64,000 bases of DNA from an uncultured Paracoccaceae bacterium (lineage in GTDB: Bacteria; Pseudomonadota; Alphaproteobacteria; Rhodobacterales; Rhodobacteraceae): the NCBI GenBank assembly GCA_947502145.1, contig CANMYO010000003.1, forward strand, positions 372,001 through 436,000, in the 5' to 3' direction. The notes beneath the pieces are model-generated. The model was given only the letters and a program-made list of their open reading frames with translations. It was not told the DNA's origin and did not search any database. Shown piece after piece: positions 45,054-54,346 of this stretch. The first letter of the stretch is position 1. Every line of letters begins with the position of its first letter. Both the position numbers and the translations under genes were made by a program.

Positions 45054-47965
45054 GGCTTGATGGCAAGGGCCTCATAGACCGCAGCACCCCGGTCGCGTTC
45101 ACGTTTGATGGCGAAAGCTATCAGGGGTTTGCCGGTGACACAGTTGCCTCTGCGCTGCTGGCCAATGGTGTCAAACTGATGGGGCGGTCATTTAAGTATC
45201 ACCGGCCGCGCGGCGTGATGACTGCAGGGTCCGAAGAGCCCAACGCGCTTGTGACGGTGGGGGTCGGCGCACAGTCAGAGCCGAACACCCGAGCCACCTG
45301 TCAGGAAATCTATCCTGGTCTTGTGGTGCGCAGCCAGAACGCCTGGCCGTCGCTGCAAAATGATTTCATGGCTGTGAACGACCTGATCTCGCCCTTCCTT
45401 GGCGCAGGGTTCTATTACAAGACCTTCATGTGGCCAAAGTCGTTTTGGGAACGGATCTATGAACCGATTATCCGGCGTGCCGCCGGGCTTGGCGCATTGC
45501 CGGGCGAAAGCAACCCCGACCCATACGAAAAGGCCTTCGCCTTTTGTGATGTGCTGATCATTGGTGGTGGGCCAGCAGGCCTGATGGCGGCGCTGACAGC
45601 GGCAGAGGCCGGTGCAGATGTTATTCTGGCAGACGAAAACCCTCGCCTTGGCGGACGTCTGTTGTCAGAGAATGAACAGATCGATGGCCAATCCTGCGCG
45701 GATTGGGCTGGCGACACTGTTGCCAGGTTGTCAGCCATGCCAAACGTCCGGATTATGCCCCGCACCACGGTGACAGGGGCCTACGATCAGGGGACATACG
45801 GCGCGCTGGAGCGGGTGTCGCACCACCGCCCGCAAACTGAACAGGCTCCACGCGAATGCTTCTGGCGCATTGTTGCGAAACACGCAGTCCTTTGTGCGGG
45901 TGCAATTGAACGTCCAATTGCCTTTCCCAACAATGACCGCCCCGGGATCATGATGGCCAGTGCTGTACGCACCTATCTCAACCAATATGGCGTGGCTCCG
46001 GGACGGGCTGTGGCTGTCTTTGGCAACAATGACGACGCCCATCGCACGGCGCATGATCTCGCTAACGCCGGGGTGAATGTCGTTGCCGTGATCGACAGCC
46101 GCTCAGGTGTGACATTTAGCGGTGCGGCGCGTTGCTATGCCGAAGGCCGCATAATCGCGACAAAGGGGCGGCGGGCGCTGGAAAGCATCACCATAGATCA
46201 TGTGGATGGCACCCGCATGTTGCAAGTCGACTGCCTTGCGGTTTCCGGTGGTTGGAATCCCTCGGTTCACTTAACGTGTCACATGAATGTAAGACCGGAG
46301 TGGTCTGATAATATTGCATCTTTTGTACCCGCCGCGGGATCAGTTCCCGGCTTGGAAACGGCTGGTGCTTGCAACGGTGCATTTGATACCGCCGCGTGCC
46401 TGCGCGAGGGTGCCACCACTGTTGCGACCATGCTTGGCTGCGACTTGCCATCTTTGCCGTCAGCCGATGAAACACCTTACGTGATCTCTCCATTTTGGGT
46501 GGTTGAGGGGGCGGGACGCAAATGGCTCGACTTCCAGAACGACGTGCACGTGAAGGATATTCGGCTGGCAGCGCAGGAAAATTTCCGATCTGTCGAACAT
46601 ATGAAGCGGTATACCACGCAAGGCATGGCGACCGATCAGGGAAAGGTGTCAAACGTCGCTGCCCTAGCGGTTCTGGCGGATGCGACGGGCCGCGGAATTC
46701 CTGAAACCGGCACAACGACATTTCGCCCGCCCTATGTGCCTGTGGCGATTGCGGCCATGGGGGCCGGGTCGCAGGGCTCCGGTTTTGCGCCGCAACGCTT
46801 GACGACCAGCCATGGCGCGACAATGGCCCGCAATGCCCCGATGATCGAAGCGGGATTGTGGTATCGTCCCAGCTTTTTTCCGACCTTGGGCGAAACGACC
46901 TGGCAGCAAACCTGTAACCGGGAGGTGCGCATGGTGCGCAGCTCAGTTGGCATTTGCGATGTCACGACCCTGGGCAAGATCGACGTGCAAGGCCCTGATG
47001 CCGCAGCATTTTTGGATTTCGTCTATGCAAATACGATGTCGACCCTGAAGGTCGGCAAGATCCGTTATGGGCTGATGCTGCGCGAGGACGGGCACGTCAT
47101 GGACGACGGCACCGCCGCACGATTTGGTGACAAGCATTACGTTATCACCACGACCACCGCCGCAGCCGGGGCCGTCATGCAGCATCTTGATTTTGTGCGC
47201 CAGGGACTTCGGCCGGATCTTGACGTGCAGATCGCCAGCGTCACCGAGCAATGGGCTCAGTTTGCAGTGGCCGGACCACGATCGCGCGCGCTCTTGAACA
47301 GTCTTCTGGATCAGCCGATTGATGATGCGGCCTTTCCGTTCATGCAATGCGGCGCCGTTACGCTTGGCGGTGTTGACGCGCGCCTTTTCCGGATCTCTTT
47401 TTCCGGGGAACACGCTTATGAAATCGCGGTGCCGTCCCGATACGGCGCGTCACTGTTCCGCTGGTTGTTGGCTCAGGCCGAAAGCATGGGTGGTGGCGCC
47501 TACGGGATGGAGGCGCTGAACGTGCTGCGCATTGAAAAGGGCTTTGTCACCCACGCAGAGATCCATGGTCGGGTCACGGCCTTTGACATTGGCATGGACA
47601 GGATGATCAGCCGCAAAAAGGATTGCATCGGGCAAGCGGCGGCCAACCGACCGGGGCTGCAGGGTGAGCGGCGTCAACAGCTTGTCGGTCTTGCGTCGGT
47701 TATGCCCACTGACCCGCTGACCGGGGGTGCCCATCTGTTCAAGGCAAACGATACGCCGGTGCGCACAAATGATCAGGGCTATGTGACGTCGGTTGGATGG
47801 TCGCCAACCTGCGAAGGCTATATCGGCCTGGGGTTCCTGCAAAACGGGCGCGCGCGGCATGGTGAAGTCATTCAAATGGTTGACCACCTGCGCGGGATAA
47901 CGACCGCCTGCAGGGTCTGTGATCCGGTATTTGTAGATCCCGACGGGGGGCGACTACGTGGCTAG
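45050..47965 (+). CDS. soxA: Sarcosine oxidase, alpha subunit
   Basis: The product is 971 residues. The N-terminal 2Fe-2S-like fold (VAFTFDGESYQGFAGDTVAS) lacks cluster cysteines, as usual in SoxA. A dinucleotide-binding domain follows (LIIGGGPAGLMAALTAAEAG, near 165), which holds NAD. The C-terminal part from about 600 is an aminomethyltransferase (GcvT-like) folate domain, with RSSVGICDVTTLGKIDVQG and GMEALNVLRIEKGFVTHAE. It receives the methyl-derived C1 unit on tetrahydrofolate as 5,10-methylene-THF. It overlaps soxD and soxG. Confidence 0.96.
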   Translation: MRLDGKGLIDRSTPVAFTFDGESYQGFAGDTVASALLANGVKLMGRSFKYHRPRGVMTAGSEEPNALVTVGVGAQSEPNTRATCQEIYPGLVVRSQNAWPSLQNDFMAVNDLISPFLGAGFYYKTFMWPKSFWERIYEPIIRRAAGLGALPGESNPDPYEKAFAFCDVLIIGGGPAGLMAALTAAEAGADVILADENPRLGGRLLSENEQIDGQSCADWAGDTVARLSAMPNVRIMPRTTVTGAYDQGTYGALERVSHHRPQTEQAPRECFWRIVAKHAVLCAGAIERPIAFPNNDRPGIMMASAVRTYLNQYGVAPGRAVAVFGNNDDAHRTAHDLANAGVNVVAVIDSRSGVTFSGAARCYAEGRIIATKGRRALESITIDHVDGTRMLQVDCLAVSGGWNPSVHLTCHMNVRPEWSDNIASFVPAAGSVPGLETAGACNGAFDTAACLREGATTVATMLGCDLPSLPSADETPYVISPFWVVEGAGRKWLDFQNDVHVKDIRLAAQENFRSVEHMKRYTTQGMATDQGKVSNVAALAVLADATGRGIPETGTTTFRPPYVPVAIAAMGAGSQGSGFAPQRLTTSHGATMARNAPMIEAGLWYRPSFFPTLGETTWQQTCNREVRMVRSSVGICDVTTLGKIDVQGPDAAAFLDFVYANTMSTLKVGKIRYGLMLREDGHVMDDGTAARFGDKHYVITTTTAAAGAVMQHLDFVRQGLRPDLDVQIASVTEQWAQFAVAGPRSRALLNSLLDQPIDDAAFPFMQCGAVTLGGVDARLFRISFSGEHAYEIAVPSRYGASLFRWLLAQAESMGGGAYGMEALNVLRIEKGFVTHAEIHGRVTAFDIGMDRMISRKKDCIGQAAANRPGLQGERRQQLVGLASVMPTDPLTGGAHLFKANDTPVRTNDQGYVTSVGWSPTCEGYIGLGFLQNGRARHGEVIQMVDHLRGITTACRVCDPVFVDPDGGRLRG

Positions 47966-48497
47966 ATTGCTTTCACAGACCCCCTGCGGCGATCAATTGC
48001 CGCGCACGATCGGGCAGGTCGCTTTGACCGAGGTGACGATCACCCGGATGGTCTCTGTCGCACCGTTTCAGGGGCAGCAGAAGCAGGTGTCAGATGCAAT
48101 GAAATCAGCGCTTGGCCTGCGCTTTCCCGGTGCCAATCGGGTCACGGCCAGCGAAAGCGCGCGGGCGATCTGGGCCGGGGCCGGGATTGCGTTGGTGATG
48201 GATGGTAAGATGCCGGATCTTGCCGGACAGGCAGCTGTCACCGACCAATCGGATGCATGGACCATCGTGGCAATCAACGGTGCGGGGACAGAGGACGTTC
48301 TGGCGCGGCTGGTTCCGATTGATTTGCGCCGCTCCACCTTCAAGACGGGCCACACGGCCCGCACGCTTATTGGGCATATGACCGGCAGCGTCAGTCGCAC
48401 CGGTGCGCAGGGTTTCGAGATCATGGTTATGCGGTCGATGGCAAAGACCCTCGTGCACGACTTGACCCGAGCTGCAACCCTTTTGGCGGGACGTTAA
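47958..48497 (+). CDS. soxG: Sarcosine oxidase, gamma subunit
   Basis: The 179-residue product starts at a GTG that overlaps the soxA stop by eight bases. Typical SoxG segments are ALTEVTITRMVSVAPF, GLRFPGANRVTASESARAIW and RLVPIDLRRSTFKTGHTA. It completes the heterotetramer and helps the alpha-beta interface. No glyA or folate gene follows, although such genes accompany some sox operons; dnaG comes next. Confidence 0.94.
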   Translation: MARLLSQTPCGDQLPRTIGQVALTEVTITRMVSVAPFQGQQKQVSDAMKSALGLRFPGANRVTASESARAIWAGAGIALVMDGKMPDLAGQAAVTDQSDAWTIVAINGAGTEDVLARLVPIDLRRSTFKTGHTARTLIGHMTGSVSRTGAQGFEIMVMRSMAKTLVHDLTRAATLLAGR

Positions 48498-48545
48498 CGC
48501 CTTCTGCGCATGGACTCTGCCCGATGGCACGCGGATAATGCCGGG

Positions 48546-50513
48546 ATGAGTCTGCCGCCCGGTTTCCTTGATGAATTGCGCACCCGCCTGTCGCTTGGGC
48601 AGGTTGTCGGGCGCAAAGTGATGTGGGACCAGCGGAAATCCAATCAGGGCAAGGGCGATCTTTGGGCGCCGTGCCCGTTTCATCAGGAAAAGACCGCCAG
48701 CTTTCACGTCGATGACCGCAAGGGGTTTTACTACTGCTTTGGATGCCACGCCAAAGGCGATGCGATCAGCTTTGTGCGCGAAACCGAAAATGTCGGTTTT
48801 ATGGAAGCAATCCAGATCCTCGCAGGCGAGGCGGGGATGCCCATGCCCGAACGCGATCCGGCCGCGCAGCAAAAGGCTGATGAAAGCGGTGAATTGGCCG
48901 AGGTGATGGAACAGGCAGTTCAGCACTTTCGCCTCAACCTGCAAACTGCCGCAGCGGGCGAGGCGCGCGACTACCTTGAACGCCGGGGTCTCAGCACGGC
49001 GGCTCAGGCGCGCTGGGATATTGGCTTTGCCCCTGACAACGGTGGCGTTCTGGCCGCATTGACCGGAAAAGGTGTGGCGCAAAGCTTGGTGATTGATGCC
49101 GGTCTGGCTGCCAAAAGCGATCGTGGCGGCAGCCCCTATGATCGGTTTCGTGGGCGCATCATCTTTCCCATTCGCGATGCACGGGGGCGGGCGATTGCTC
49201 TTGGTGGCCGCGCCATGGACCCAAATGCCCGCGCCAAATACCTGAACTCGCCCGAGACGCTGCTTTTTGACAAATCGCGCACGCTTTACAATGTGCGAAA
49301 CGCACGCGAGGCGGCTGGCAAAGGGCAGCCCTTGATTGTCGCCGAAGGTTATATGGATGTCATCGCGCTAAGCGAGGCGGGGTTTCAGGCCACGGTCGCG
49401 CCGCTGGGGACGGCCGTGACCGAACACCATCTGCGTATGTTATGGCGGATTTCTGATGAACCGATCATTGCACTTGATGGGGATGTTGCAGGGCTGCGCG
49501 CGGCCATGCGCACGATTGATATTGCCTTGCCACTGTTGGAAGCAGGGAAAAGCCTGCGGTTTGCATTGATGCCCGACGGGATGGACCCGGATGACGTCCT
49601 GAAATCCAAAGGCCGCGGTGCCATGCAAAAATTGCTCGATGCGGCAATACCAATGGTGCAACTGCTGTGGCAGCGCGAAACAGAGGGCAAGACCTTTGAT
49701 AGCCCCGAACGTAAGGCGGCGTTGGACAAGGCGTTGCGCGAAAAGATCAAATTGATCGAGGATCCTTCAATCCGGGCCCACTACGGACAGGCGATCAAGG
49801 ATCTGCGGTGGGGCCTGTTCAGTACGCGGAAATCAACGAAACCACGGCAGGCGCGCGCCACATATGGTGGTAGAAATCAGTCCGCCTGGGAGCGTGATCT
49901 GCATCCGGTCGCCACCAGCAAATCCTCCGCGCTGGGCACCGGGGCCGCGGCCGAAGATGATCTGCGGATCAGTGCCATTCTGGCGACGATCTTTGCCACA
50001 CCGGCGATCCTGGCGGAATTTGACGGTGCGTTGGAACAGATGGACACCAGCAACCCGGATCATCTGCTTTTGCGGGATGCTTTGCTGCGTCACGTCGATG
50101 CAGATGACATTACCGCGGCGATAACCGCCGAAATCGGTGAGGGGCCCCTTGAAAACCTGATGCGACAGAAGCATCTGACGGTAATACCCTCGATCAGGCG
50201 TGCCGGGGATGTTGATCTTGCGCGGGCCTGCCTGGCTGAAGAATTTGCCAAACTGGCCGCCCGGCGCGGCCACCCAGCCGAAATCAGAGAGGGCGAAGAA
50301 GAAATCACCGGCGTGACGGATGAGAACCTGACCTGGCGTTTGGCACGCGCGGCAGAGTCGGTGGACACGACGACCAAGAAGGCTGGAAAATCCGACGACG
50401 GCGACTTTGAAACAGCGCAGAATGGCGCAAAACTCAGCCGCGAGGAACGCGGGTCATTCAGCGAACTTCTTTCGCAGATCAAGATTGAAAAGCCGAACAA
50501 ACGCTCTAGCTGA
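48546..50513 (+). CDS. dnaG: DNA primase
   Basis: The ATG at 48546 (MSLPPGFLDELRTRLSLGQV) gives 655 residues and is the usual family N terminus; a start 12 codons upstream is rejected. The zinc-finger domain is CPFHQEKTASFHVDDRKGFYY followed by CFGCHAKGD. The TOPRIM core is LIVAEGYMDVIALSEAGFQA and IALDGDVAGLRAAMR. The C-terminal third binds helicase DnaB. It makes RNA primers for replication. It precedes rpoD, an order common in bacteria. Confidence 0.96.
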   Translation: MSLPPGFLDELRTRLSLGQVVGRKVMWDQRKSNQGKGDLWAPCPFHQEKTASFHVDDRKGFYYCFGCHAKGDAISFVRETENVGFMEAIQILAGEAGMPMPERDPAAQQKADESGELAEVMEQAVQHFRLNLQTAAAGEARDYLERRGLSTAAQARWDIGFAPDNGGVLAALTGKGVAQSLVIDAGLAAKSDRGGSPYDRFRGRIIFPIRDARGRAIALGGRAMDPNARAKYLNSPETLLFDKSRTLYNVRNAREAAGKGQPLIVAEGYMDVIALSEAGFQATVAPLGTAVTEHHLRMLWRISDEPIIALDGDVAGLRAAMRTIDIALPLLEAGKSLRFALMPDGMDPDDVLKSKGRGAMQKLLDAAIPMVQLLWQRETEGKTFDSPERKAALDKALREKIKLIEDPSIRAHYGQAIKDLRWGLFSTRKSTKPRQARATYGGRNQSAWERDLHPVATSKSSALGTGAAAEDDLRISAILATIFATPAILAEFDGALEQMDTSNPDHLLLRDALLRHVDADDITAAITAEIGEGPLENLMRQKHLTVIPSIRRAGDVDLARACLAEEFAKLAARRGHPAEIREGEEEITGVTDENLTWRLARAAESVDTTTKKAGKSDDGDFETAQNGAKLSREERGSFSELLSQIKIEKPNKRSS

Positions 50514-50514
50514 C

Positions 50515-50620
50515 GAATCAGCGAAGCATTCTGAGCAACATCGCCTTAAAAACAGGTGCCAACTGCTTGCGAATCACCGTGATCCCGCGTTGATTCGATC
50601 TTAACCGAATCACCCGAATC
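50515..50620. promoter_or_regulatory. Cluster of five GANTC sites in front of rpoD
   Basis: GAATC or GATTC occurs at 50515, 50571, 50592, 50607 and 50616, all between the dnaG stop and the rpoD ATG. A GANTC word is expected about once in 256 bases of random sequence. In Alphaproteobacteria CcrM methylates GANTC and the methylation state can alter transcription through the cell cycle. The segment also holds the probable rpoD promoter. A regulatory effect is an inference. Confidence 0.55.
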
Positions 50621-50656
50621 AGTCGGGCTGTTACAGACTATCGAACAGGAGCCAGC

Positions 50657-52639
50657 ATGGCCGCCAAAGACAACGATGACCGCAAAGACGATCAGGACGG
50701 TGACATCAGCTTGGACATGTCCCAAGCCGCCGTGAAAAAGATGATCGCCGACGCGCGCGAGCGTGGCTACATTACCTACGATCAGCTTAATCAGGTTTTG
50801 CCCCCTGATCAGGTCTCCTCGGACCAGATCGAAGACGTGATGTCGATGTTGTCGGAAATGGGCATTCAGGTCACCGAAGAGGAAGAAAGCGAAGAATCTG
50901 AAGAACCCAAAGGGTCAACCGAAGTTGCCACAGTTGGCGGTACGCGCGACGTGGCTCTGTCCTCGGGTGATACAGAGAAACTGGATCGCACCGATGATCC
51001 AGTTCGTATGTACCTGCGCGAAATGGGTTCGGTCGAACTCTTGTCCCGCGAGGGTGAAATTGCCATTGCCAAACGGATCGAGGCAGGCCGCAACACGATG
51101 ATCCTGGGGCTTTGCGAAAGCCCCCTGACATTCCAGGCGATCACGATCTGGCGCGACGAATTGCTGTCCGAAGACATTCTTCTGCGCGACGTCATCGACC
51201 TTGAAACCACGTTCGGCAATCAGCTTGGCGAAGACGACAGCGAAGAAACGGTTGTCGCTGCCCCGGTTGCCTCAGCGACCACCGAAAAGCCGGAAGAAAA
51301 GCAAGAGCTTGACGCGGATGGCAATCCGATTGCCAAAGACGACGATGATGACGACGAAGATCAGGCCAACATGTCGCTTGCCGCGATGGAGGCCGCGCTG
51401 AAACCGCGGGTGCTCGAAACGCTTGAAGTTATCGCGCGCGATTTTGCCAAGCTTAGCGATATGCAAGACGCTCGGATGTCGGCAACGCTCAACGAAGACA
51501 GCTCTTTTTCTGATAAAGAAGAAAATAAATACCAAAAGCTGCGGTCGGAAATTGTTGAGCTGGTGAACTCGCTTCACCTGCATAACAACCGGATCGAAGC
51601 CCTGATCGACCAGCTTTATGGCATCAACCGGCGGATCATGCAGATCGACTCTGCGATGGTAAAACTGGCGGATCAGGCACGGATCAACCGGCGCGAATTT
51701 ATTGACGCATATCGTGGTCGCGAGCTGGACCCGAACTGGCTTGAAGATATTGCCGAAAAGTCCGGTCGCGGCTGGCAGATGCTGATCGAACGCTCCACCG
51801 ACAAGATCGAAGACCTGCGTGGCGATATGGCGCAGGTGGGTCAGTATGTTGGTGTTGATATCACCGAGTTCCGCCGCATCGTGCAACAGGTCCAGAAGGG
51901 CGAGAAAGAGGCGCGCCAGGCCAAGAAGGAAATGGTCGAAGCAAACCTGCGCCTGGTGATCTCGATTGCAAAAAAATACACCAACCGTGGGCTTCAGTTC
52001 CTGGATCTTATTCAGGAAGGGAACATCGGTCTGATGAAGGCGGTCGACAAATTCGAATATCGCCGCGGTTATAAATTCAGCACCTATGCGACATGGTGGA
52101 TTCGGCAAGCGATCACCCGTTCGATCGCCGATCAGGCGCGCACGATTCGTATCCCTGTGCACATGATCGAAACGATCAATAAACTCGTGCGGACCGGTCG
52201 CCAGATGCTGCACGAAATTGGCCGCGAACCAACACCCGAAGAACTGGCCGAAAAGCTGCAGATGCCGCTTGAGAAGGTCCGCAAGGTGATGAAAATCGCC
52301 AAAGAGCCGATCAGCCTTGAAACGCCGATCGGCGATGAAGAGGACAGCCAACTTGGCGACTTCATCGAAGACAAGAATGCGATCTTGCCGCTCGACTCTG
52401 CGATTCAGGAAAATCTGAAAGAAACAACCACCCGCGTCCTCGCGTCGCTCACTCCGCGTGAGGAACGTGTTTTGCGGATGCGCTTTGGGATTGGCATGAA
52501 CACCGACCACACGCTCGAGGAAGTTGGCCAGCAGTTCAGCGTGACCCGCGAACGTATCCGTCAGATCGAAGCCAAGGCATTGCGCAAACTCAAGCACCCC
52601 AGCCGGTCGCGCAAGCTGCGTTCATTCCTGGATCAGTAA
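50657..52639 (+). CDS. rpoD: RNA polymerase primary sigma factor (sigma-70)
   Basis: This 660-residue protein has an AGGAGC-like site before the ATG. Region 1.1 covers the first 100 residues, ending in an acidic [12 protein letters not shown] run. Region 1.2 is [20 protein letters not shown]. The non-conserved region contains an acidic Asp run. Region 2 is [20 protein letters not shown] and [20 protein letters not shown]; region 4 is [20 protein letters not shown]. It directs RNA polymerase to housekeeping promoters. The stop overlaps the next start (TAATG). Confidence 0.98.
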   Translation: MAAKDNDDRKDDQDGDISLDMSQAAVKKMIADARERGYITYDQLNQVLPPDQVSSDQIEDVMSMLSEMGIQVTEEEESEESEEPKGSTEVATVGGTRDVALSSGDTEKLDRTDDPVRMYLREMGSVELLSREGEIAIAKRIEAGRNTMILGLCESPLTFQAITIWRDELLSEDILLRDVIDLETTFGNQLGEDDSEETVVAAPVASATTEKPEEKQELDADGNPIAKDDDDDDEDQANMSLAAMEAALKPRVLETLEVIARDFAKLSDMQDARMSATLNEDSSFSDKEENKYQKLRSEIVELVNSLHLHNNRIEALIDQLYGINRRIMQIDSAMVKLADQARINRREFIDAYRGRELDPNWLEDIAEKSGRGWQMLIERSTDKIEDLRGDMAQVGQYVGVDITEFRRIVQQVQKGEKEARQAKKEMVEANLRLVISIAKKYTNRGLQFLDLIQEGNIGLMKAVDKFEYRRGYKFSTYATWWIRQAITRSIADQARTIRIPVHMIETINKLVRTGRQMLHEIGREPTPEELAEKLQMPLEKVRKVMKIAKEPISLETPIGDEEDSQLGDFIEDKNAILPLDSAIQENLKETTTRVLASLTPREERVLRMRFGIGMNTDHTLEEVGQQFSVTRERIRQIEAKALRKLKHPSRSRKLRSFLDQ

Positions 52640-52914
52640 TGGTTTTCGGTCGCCTCTTTGGAAAAAAACCCGCCACCTCAGAGCAAGAGGTGGCGATTGA
52701 CTACAAAGACCACAGGATCTTTGTTGCGCCTCTCAAAGAGGGCAAAGAATATCGCATCGCAGCGCGGATCGAAAAGGATGTGGATGGTGAAACCAAGGTG
52801 CATCAGCTGATCCGGGCTGACACCATGGCTGACAAAACAGCGGCCGAGGATGCGTCGCTGGCCAAGGCGAAACAGGTCATTGATCAGCAGGCGCGCTGGC
52901 TCTTCGACGACTAG
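52639..52914 (+). CDS. HlyU-family protein
   Basis: The 91-residue product has the HlyU-family layout: VAIDYKDHRIFVAPLKEGKE, then YRIAARIEKDVDGETKVHQL and a C-terminal LAKAKQVIDQQARWLF helix. Vibrio HlyU proper is an ArsR-type regulator; this small alphaproteobacterial family carries the name by annotation, and its role is not established. The start overlaps the rpoD stop by one base, so it is translated with the sigma factor. Confidence 0.82.
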   Translation: MVFGRLFGKKPATSEQEVAIDYKDHRIFVAPLKEGKEYRIAARIEKDVDGETKVHQLIRADTMADKTAAEDASLAKAKQVIDQQARWLFDD

Positions 52915-52915
52915 G

Positions 52916-52962
52916 GTTTGTGCCTGTGACGCGCCCGAAGATATTTCGGTGCAATCACAAAC
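52916..52962 (+). repeat. Nested inverted repeats after the hlyU-like gene
   Basis: An outer pair GTTTGTG (52916-52922) and CACAAAC (52956-52962) encloses an inner pair CCGAA (52935-52939) and TTCGG (52945-52949). No T run follows. It starts two bases after the hlyU-like stop and could mark the end of the rpoD transcript. Confidence 0.4.
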
Positions 52963-53035
52963 AGCGGCGGTGTGTTTCAGCGCTATTGCCACTGCGTCAA
53001 CTTGTCCCCATCTGTCCATCACGAAAGGACAGACC

Positions 53036-53272
53036 ATGACCCGCCTTACAATCACATCCGCCGTCGCCGCGCTCAGCGTCTCACTTGCCCCCGCAGCGCA
53101 GGCCTATACGACAGCGCCGGAATCGTCGGTGACCTCCAGCACATCCACACTCGCGCTCGCGGGCAGCGTTTGCACCGTGACTCCAACCCAGCAACTTGCG
53201 CGTTTGTTGAACCTCCCACTGGATGTCGCAGATCGGGTGCAGGCGACACGTTTGGCTTGCGCCACCAACTGA
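53036..53272 (+). CDS. Small secreted peptide, unknown function
   Basis: The ATG at 53036 has a good GAAAGGAC site and encodes 78 residues. A signal peptide (LTITSAVAALSVSLAPAAQA) with AxA cleavage before YTTAPE leaves a mature form of about 55 residues. The mature part is Ser/Thr-rich (SSVTSSTSTLALAG) with two cysteines, at about residues 46 and 75, able to form one disulfide. No family is recognised. A longer open frame begins at 52850 but crosses the hlyU-like gene. Confidence 0.65.
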   Translation: MTRLTITSAVAALSVSLAPAAQAYTTAPESSVTSSTSTLALAGSVCTVTPTQQLARLLNLPLDVADRVQATRLACATN

Positions 53273-53291
53273 TCCGGACCAGTTTGCGGGG

Positions 53292-53699
53292 ATGAAGACA
53301 TTTTCAATCCCCACCCGTGGTCCGGGTCTTTACGAATTTACCCGCCCGGTTGCAGAGTGGATCAAAGGGCAGGGCAGCGGTTTGCTAACGCTCTTTATCC
53401 GGCACACATCTGCCAGTCTGCTCATTCAGGAAAACGCCGATCCCGAAGTGCAGACGGACCTGCAGAATTTCTTTGCCCGACTTGTACCGCCGACGACTGA
53501 CCCGGCGATGTCCTATCTCACACATACCTATGAAGGCCCCGATGACATGCCCGCGCATATCAAGGCCGCACTGATGCCGACCCATCTGTCAATTCCGGTC
53601 GAAGACGGACAGATGGCATTGGGAACATGGCAGGGCATCTATGTCTTTGAACACCGCGATGCCGCCCATGTGCGGGAAGTGGTGGTTAACCTGCGTTAA
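53292..53699 (+). CDS. YjbQ-family protein (UPF0047)
   Basis: The ATG at 53292 after TGCGGGG gives 135 residues. Conserved family parts are LTLFIRHTSASLLIQENADP, followed by SYLTHTYEGPDDMPAHIK and LGTWQGIYVFEHRD. YjbQ of E. coli has weak thiamine-phosphate synthase activity; the physiological role is unclear. It is cytoplasmic and lies 19 bases after the small peptide gene. Confidence 0.92.
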   Translation: MKTFSIPTRGPGLYEFTRPVAEWIKGQGSGLLTLFIRHTSASLLIQENADPEVQTDLQNFFARLVPPTTDPAMSYLTHTYEGPDDMPAHIKAALMPTHLSIPVEDGQMALGTWQGIYVFEHRDAAHVREVVVNLR

Positions 53700-53714
53700 C
53701 ATCTGCGTCTGCAT

Positions 53715-53746
53715 GGGTTGTGCACGGGATGTTGCCGGGTTGTGCA
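53715..53746. repeat. Direct repeat GGGTTGTGCA with 22-base period
   Basis: GGGTTGTGCA occurs at 53715-53724 and 53737-53746, exactly two helical turns apart, in the gap between yjbQ-like and nrdR. It may be a tandem binding site, but the repeat is short and could be chance. No matching NrdR box is recognisable. Confidence 0.4.
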
Positions 53747-53828
53747 TGTGCCGAATTTGACCGTTCGATCCAGATAAAGGGGCAGAAATTCCGGGCTACC
53801 CAAAACCTAGCGAAGGGCCTATAGTGCC

Positions 53829-53837
53829 TGTGGATAA
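53829..53837. promoter_or_regulatory. Perfect DnaA box in front of nrdR
   Basis: TGTGGATAA is the exact complement of the DnaA consensus TTATCCACA. It lies 41 bases before the nrdR ATG and is followed immediately by a 6-bp hairpin CTTGGG/CCCAAG (53838-53855). A role linking replication initiation to nrdR is inference; one box alone is weak evidence. Confidence 0.5.
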
Positions 53838-53878
53838 CTTGGGGACACACCCAAGAGGCAGCAAGACGAGGACAGGAT

Positions 53879-54346
53879 ATGCGTTGCCCCTTCTGCGGAA
53901 ACGTCGACACACAAGTCAAAGATTCCCGGCCCGCCGAGGATCATGTAGCCATCCGGCGTCGGCGCTTCTGCCCGGCCTGTGGTGGTCGTTTCACGACCTA
54001 TGAACGCGTGCAGCTACGTGATCTGGTTGTGATCAAATCCAATGGCCGGCGCGAAGATTTTGATCGGGACAAGCTTGAACGGTCGATCCGAATTGCCTTG
54101 CAAAAACGCCCGGTTGAGCCGGAGCGGATGGACCAGATGATTTCCGGCATCGTGCGGCGTCTGGAAAGCATGGGGGAAACCGATATCCCCTCTGGCACTA
54201 TTGGTGAGATCGTGATGGAGAGTCTGGCCCGTATCGACACCGTGGCCTATGTCCGTTTTGCCAGTGTTTACAAGAACTTCCAAGCAGCCGATGATTTTGA
54301 AAAGTTCATGCAGGAACTGCGGCCCGATACCAAGCCGGACGAGTGA
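53879..54346 (+). CDS. nrdR: Transcriptional repressor NrdR
   Basis: This 155-residue protein starts [20 protein letters not shown], with zinc-ribbon cysteines CPFC and later CPACG. The ATP-cone domain follows ([20 protein letters not shown]). NrdR senses ATP/dATP and represses ribonucleotide reductase operons. It overlaps ribD (GTG at 54343), an arrangement common in bacteria. A DnaA box and a direct repeat lie upstream. Confidence 0.97.
   Translation: MRCPFCGNVDTQVKDSRPAEDHVAIRRRRFCPACGGRFTTYERVQLRDLVVIKSNGRREDFDRDKLERSIRIALQKRPVEPERMDQMISGIVRRLESMGETDIPSGTIGEIVMESLARIDTVAYVRFASVYKNFQAADDFEKFMQELRPDTKPDE

Noticed and set aside
51272-52597. 441-codon minus-strand frame under rpoD
   Set aside because: Antisense shadow of the sigma factor; His/Phe-rich composition and no recognisable domain.
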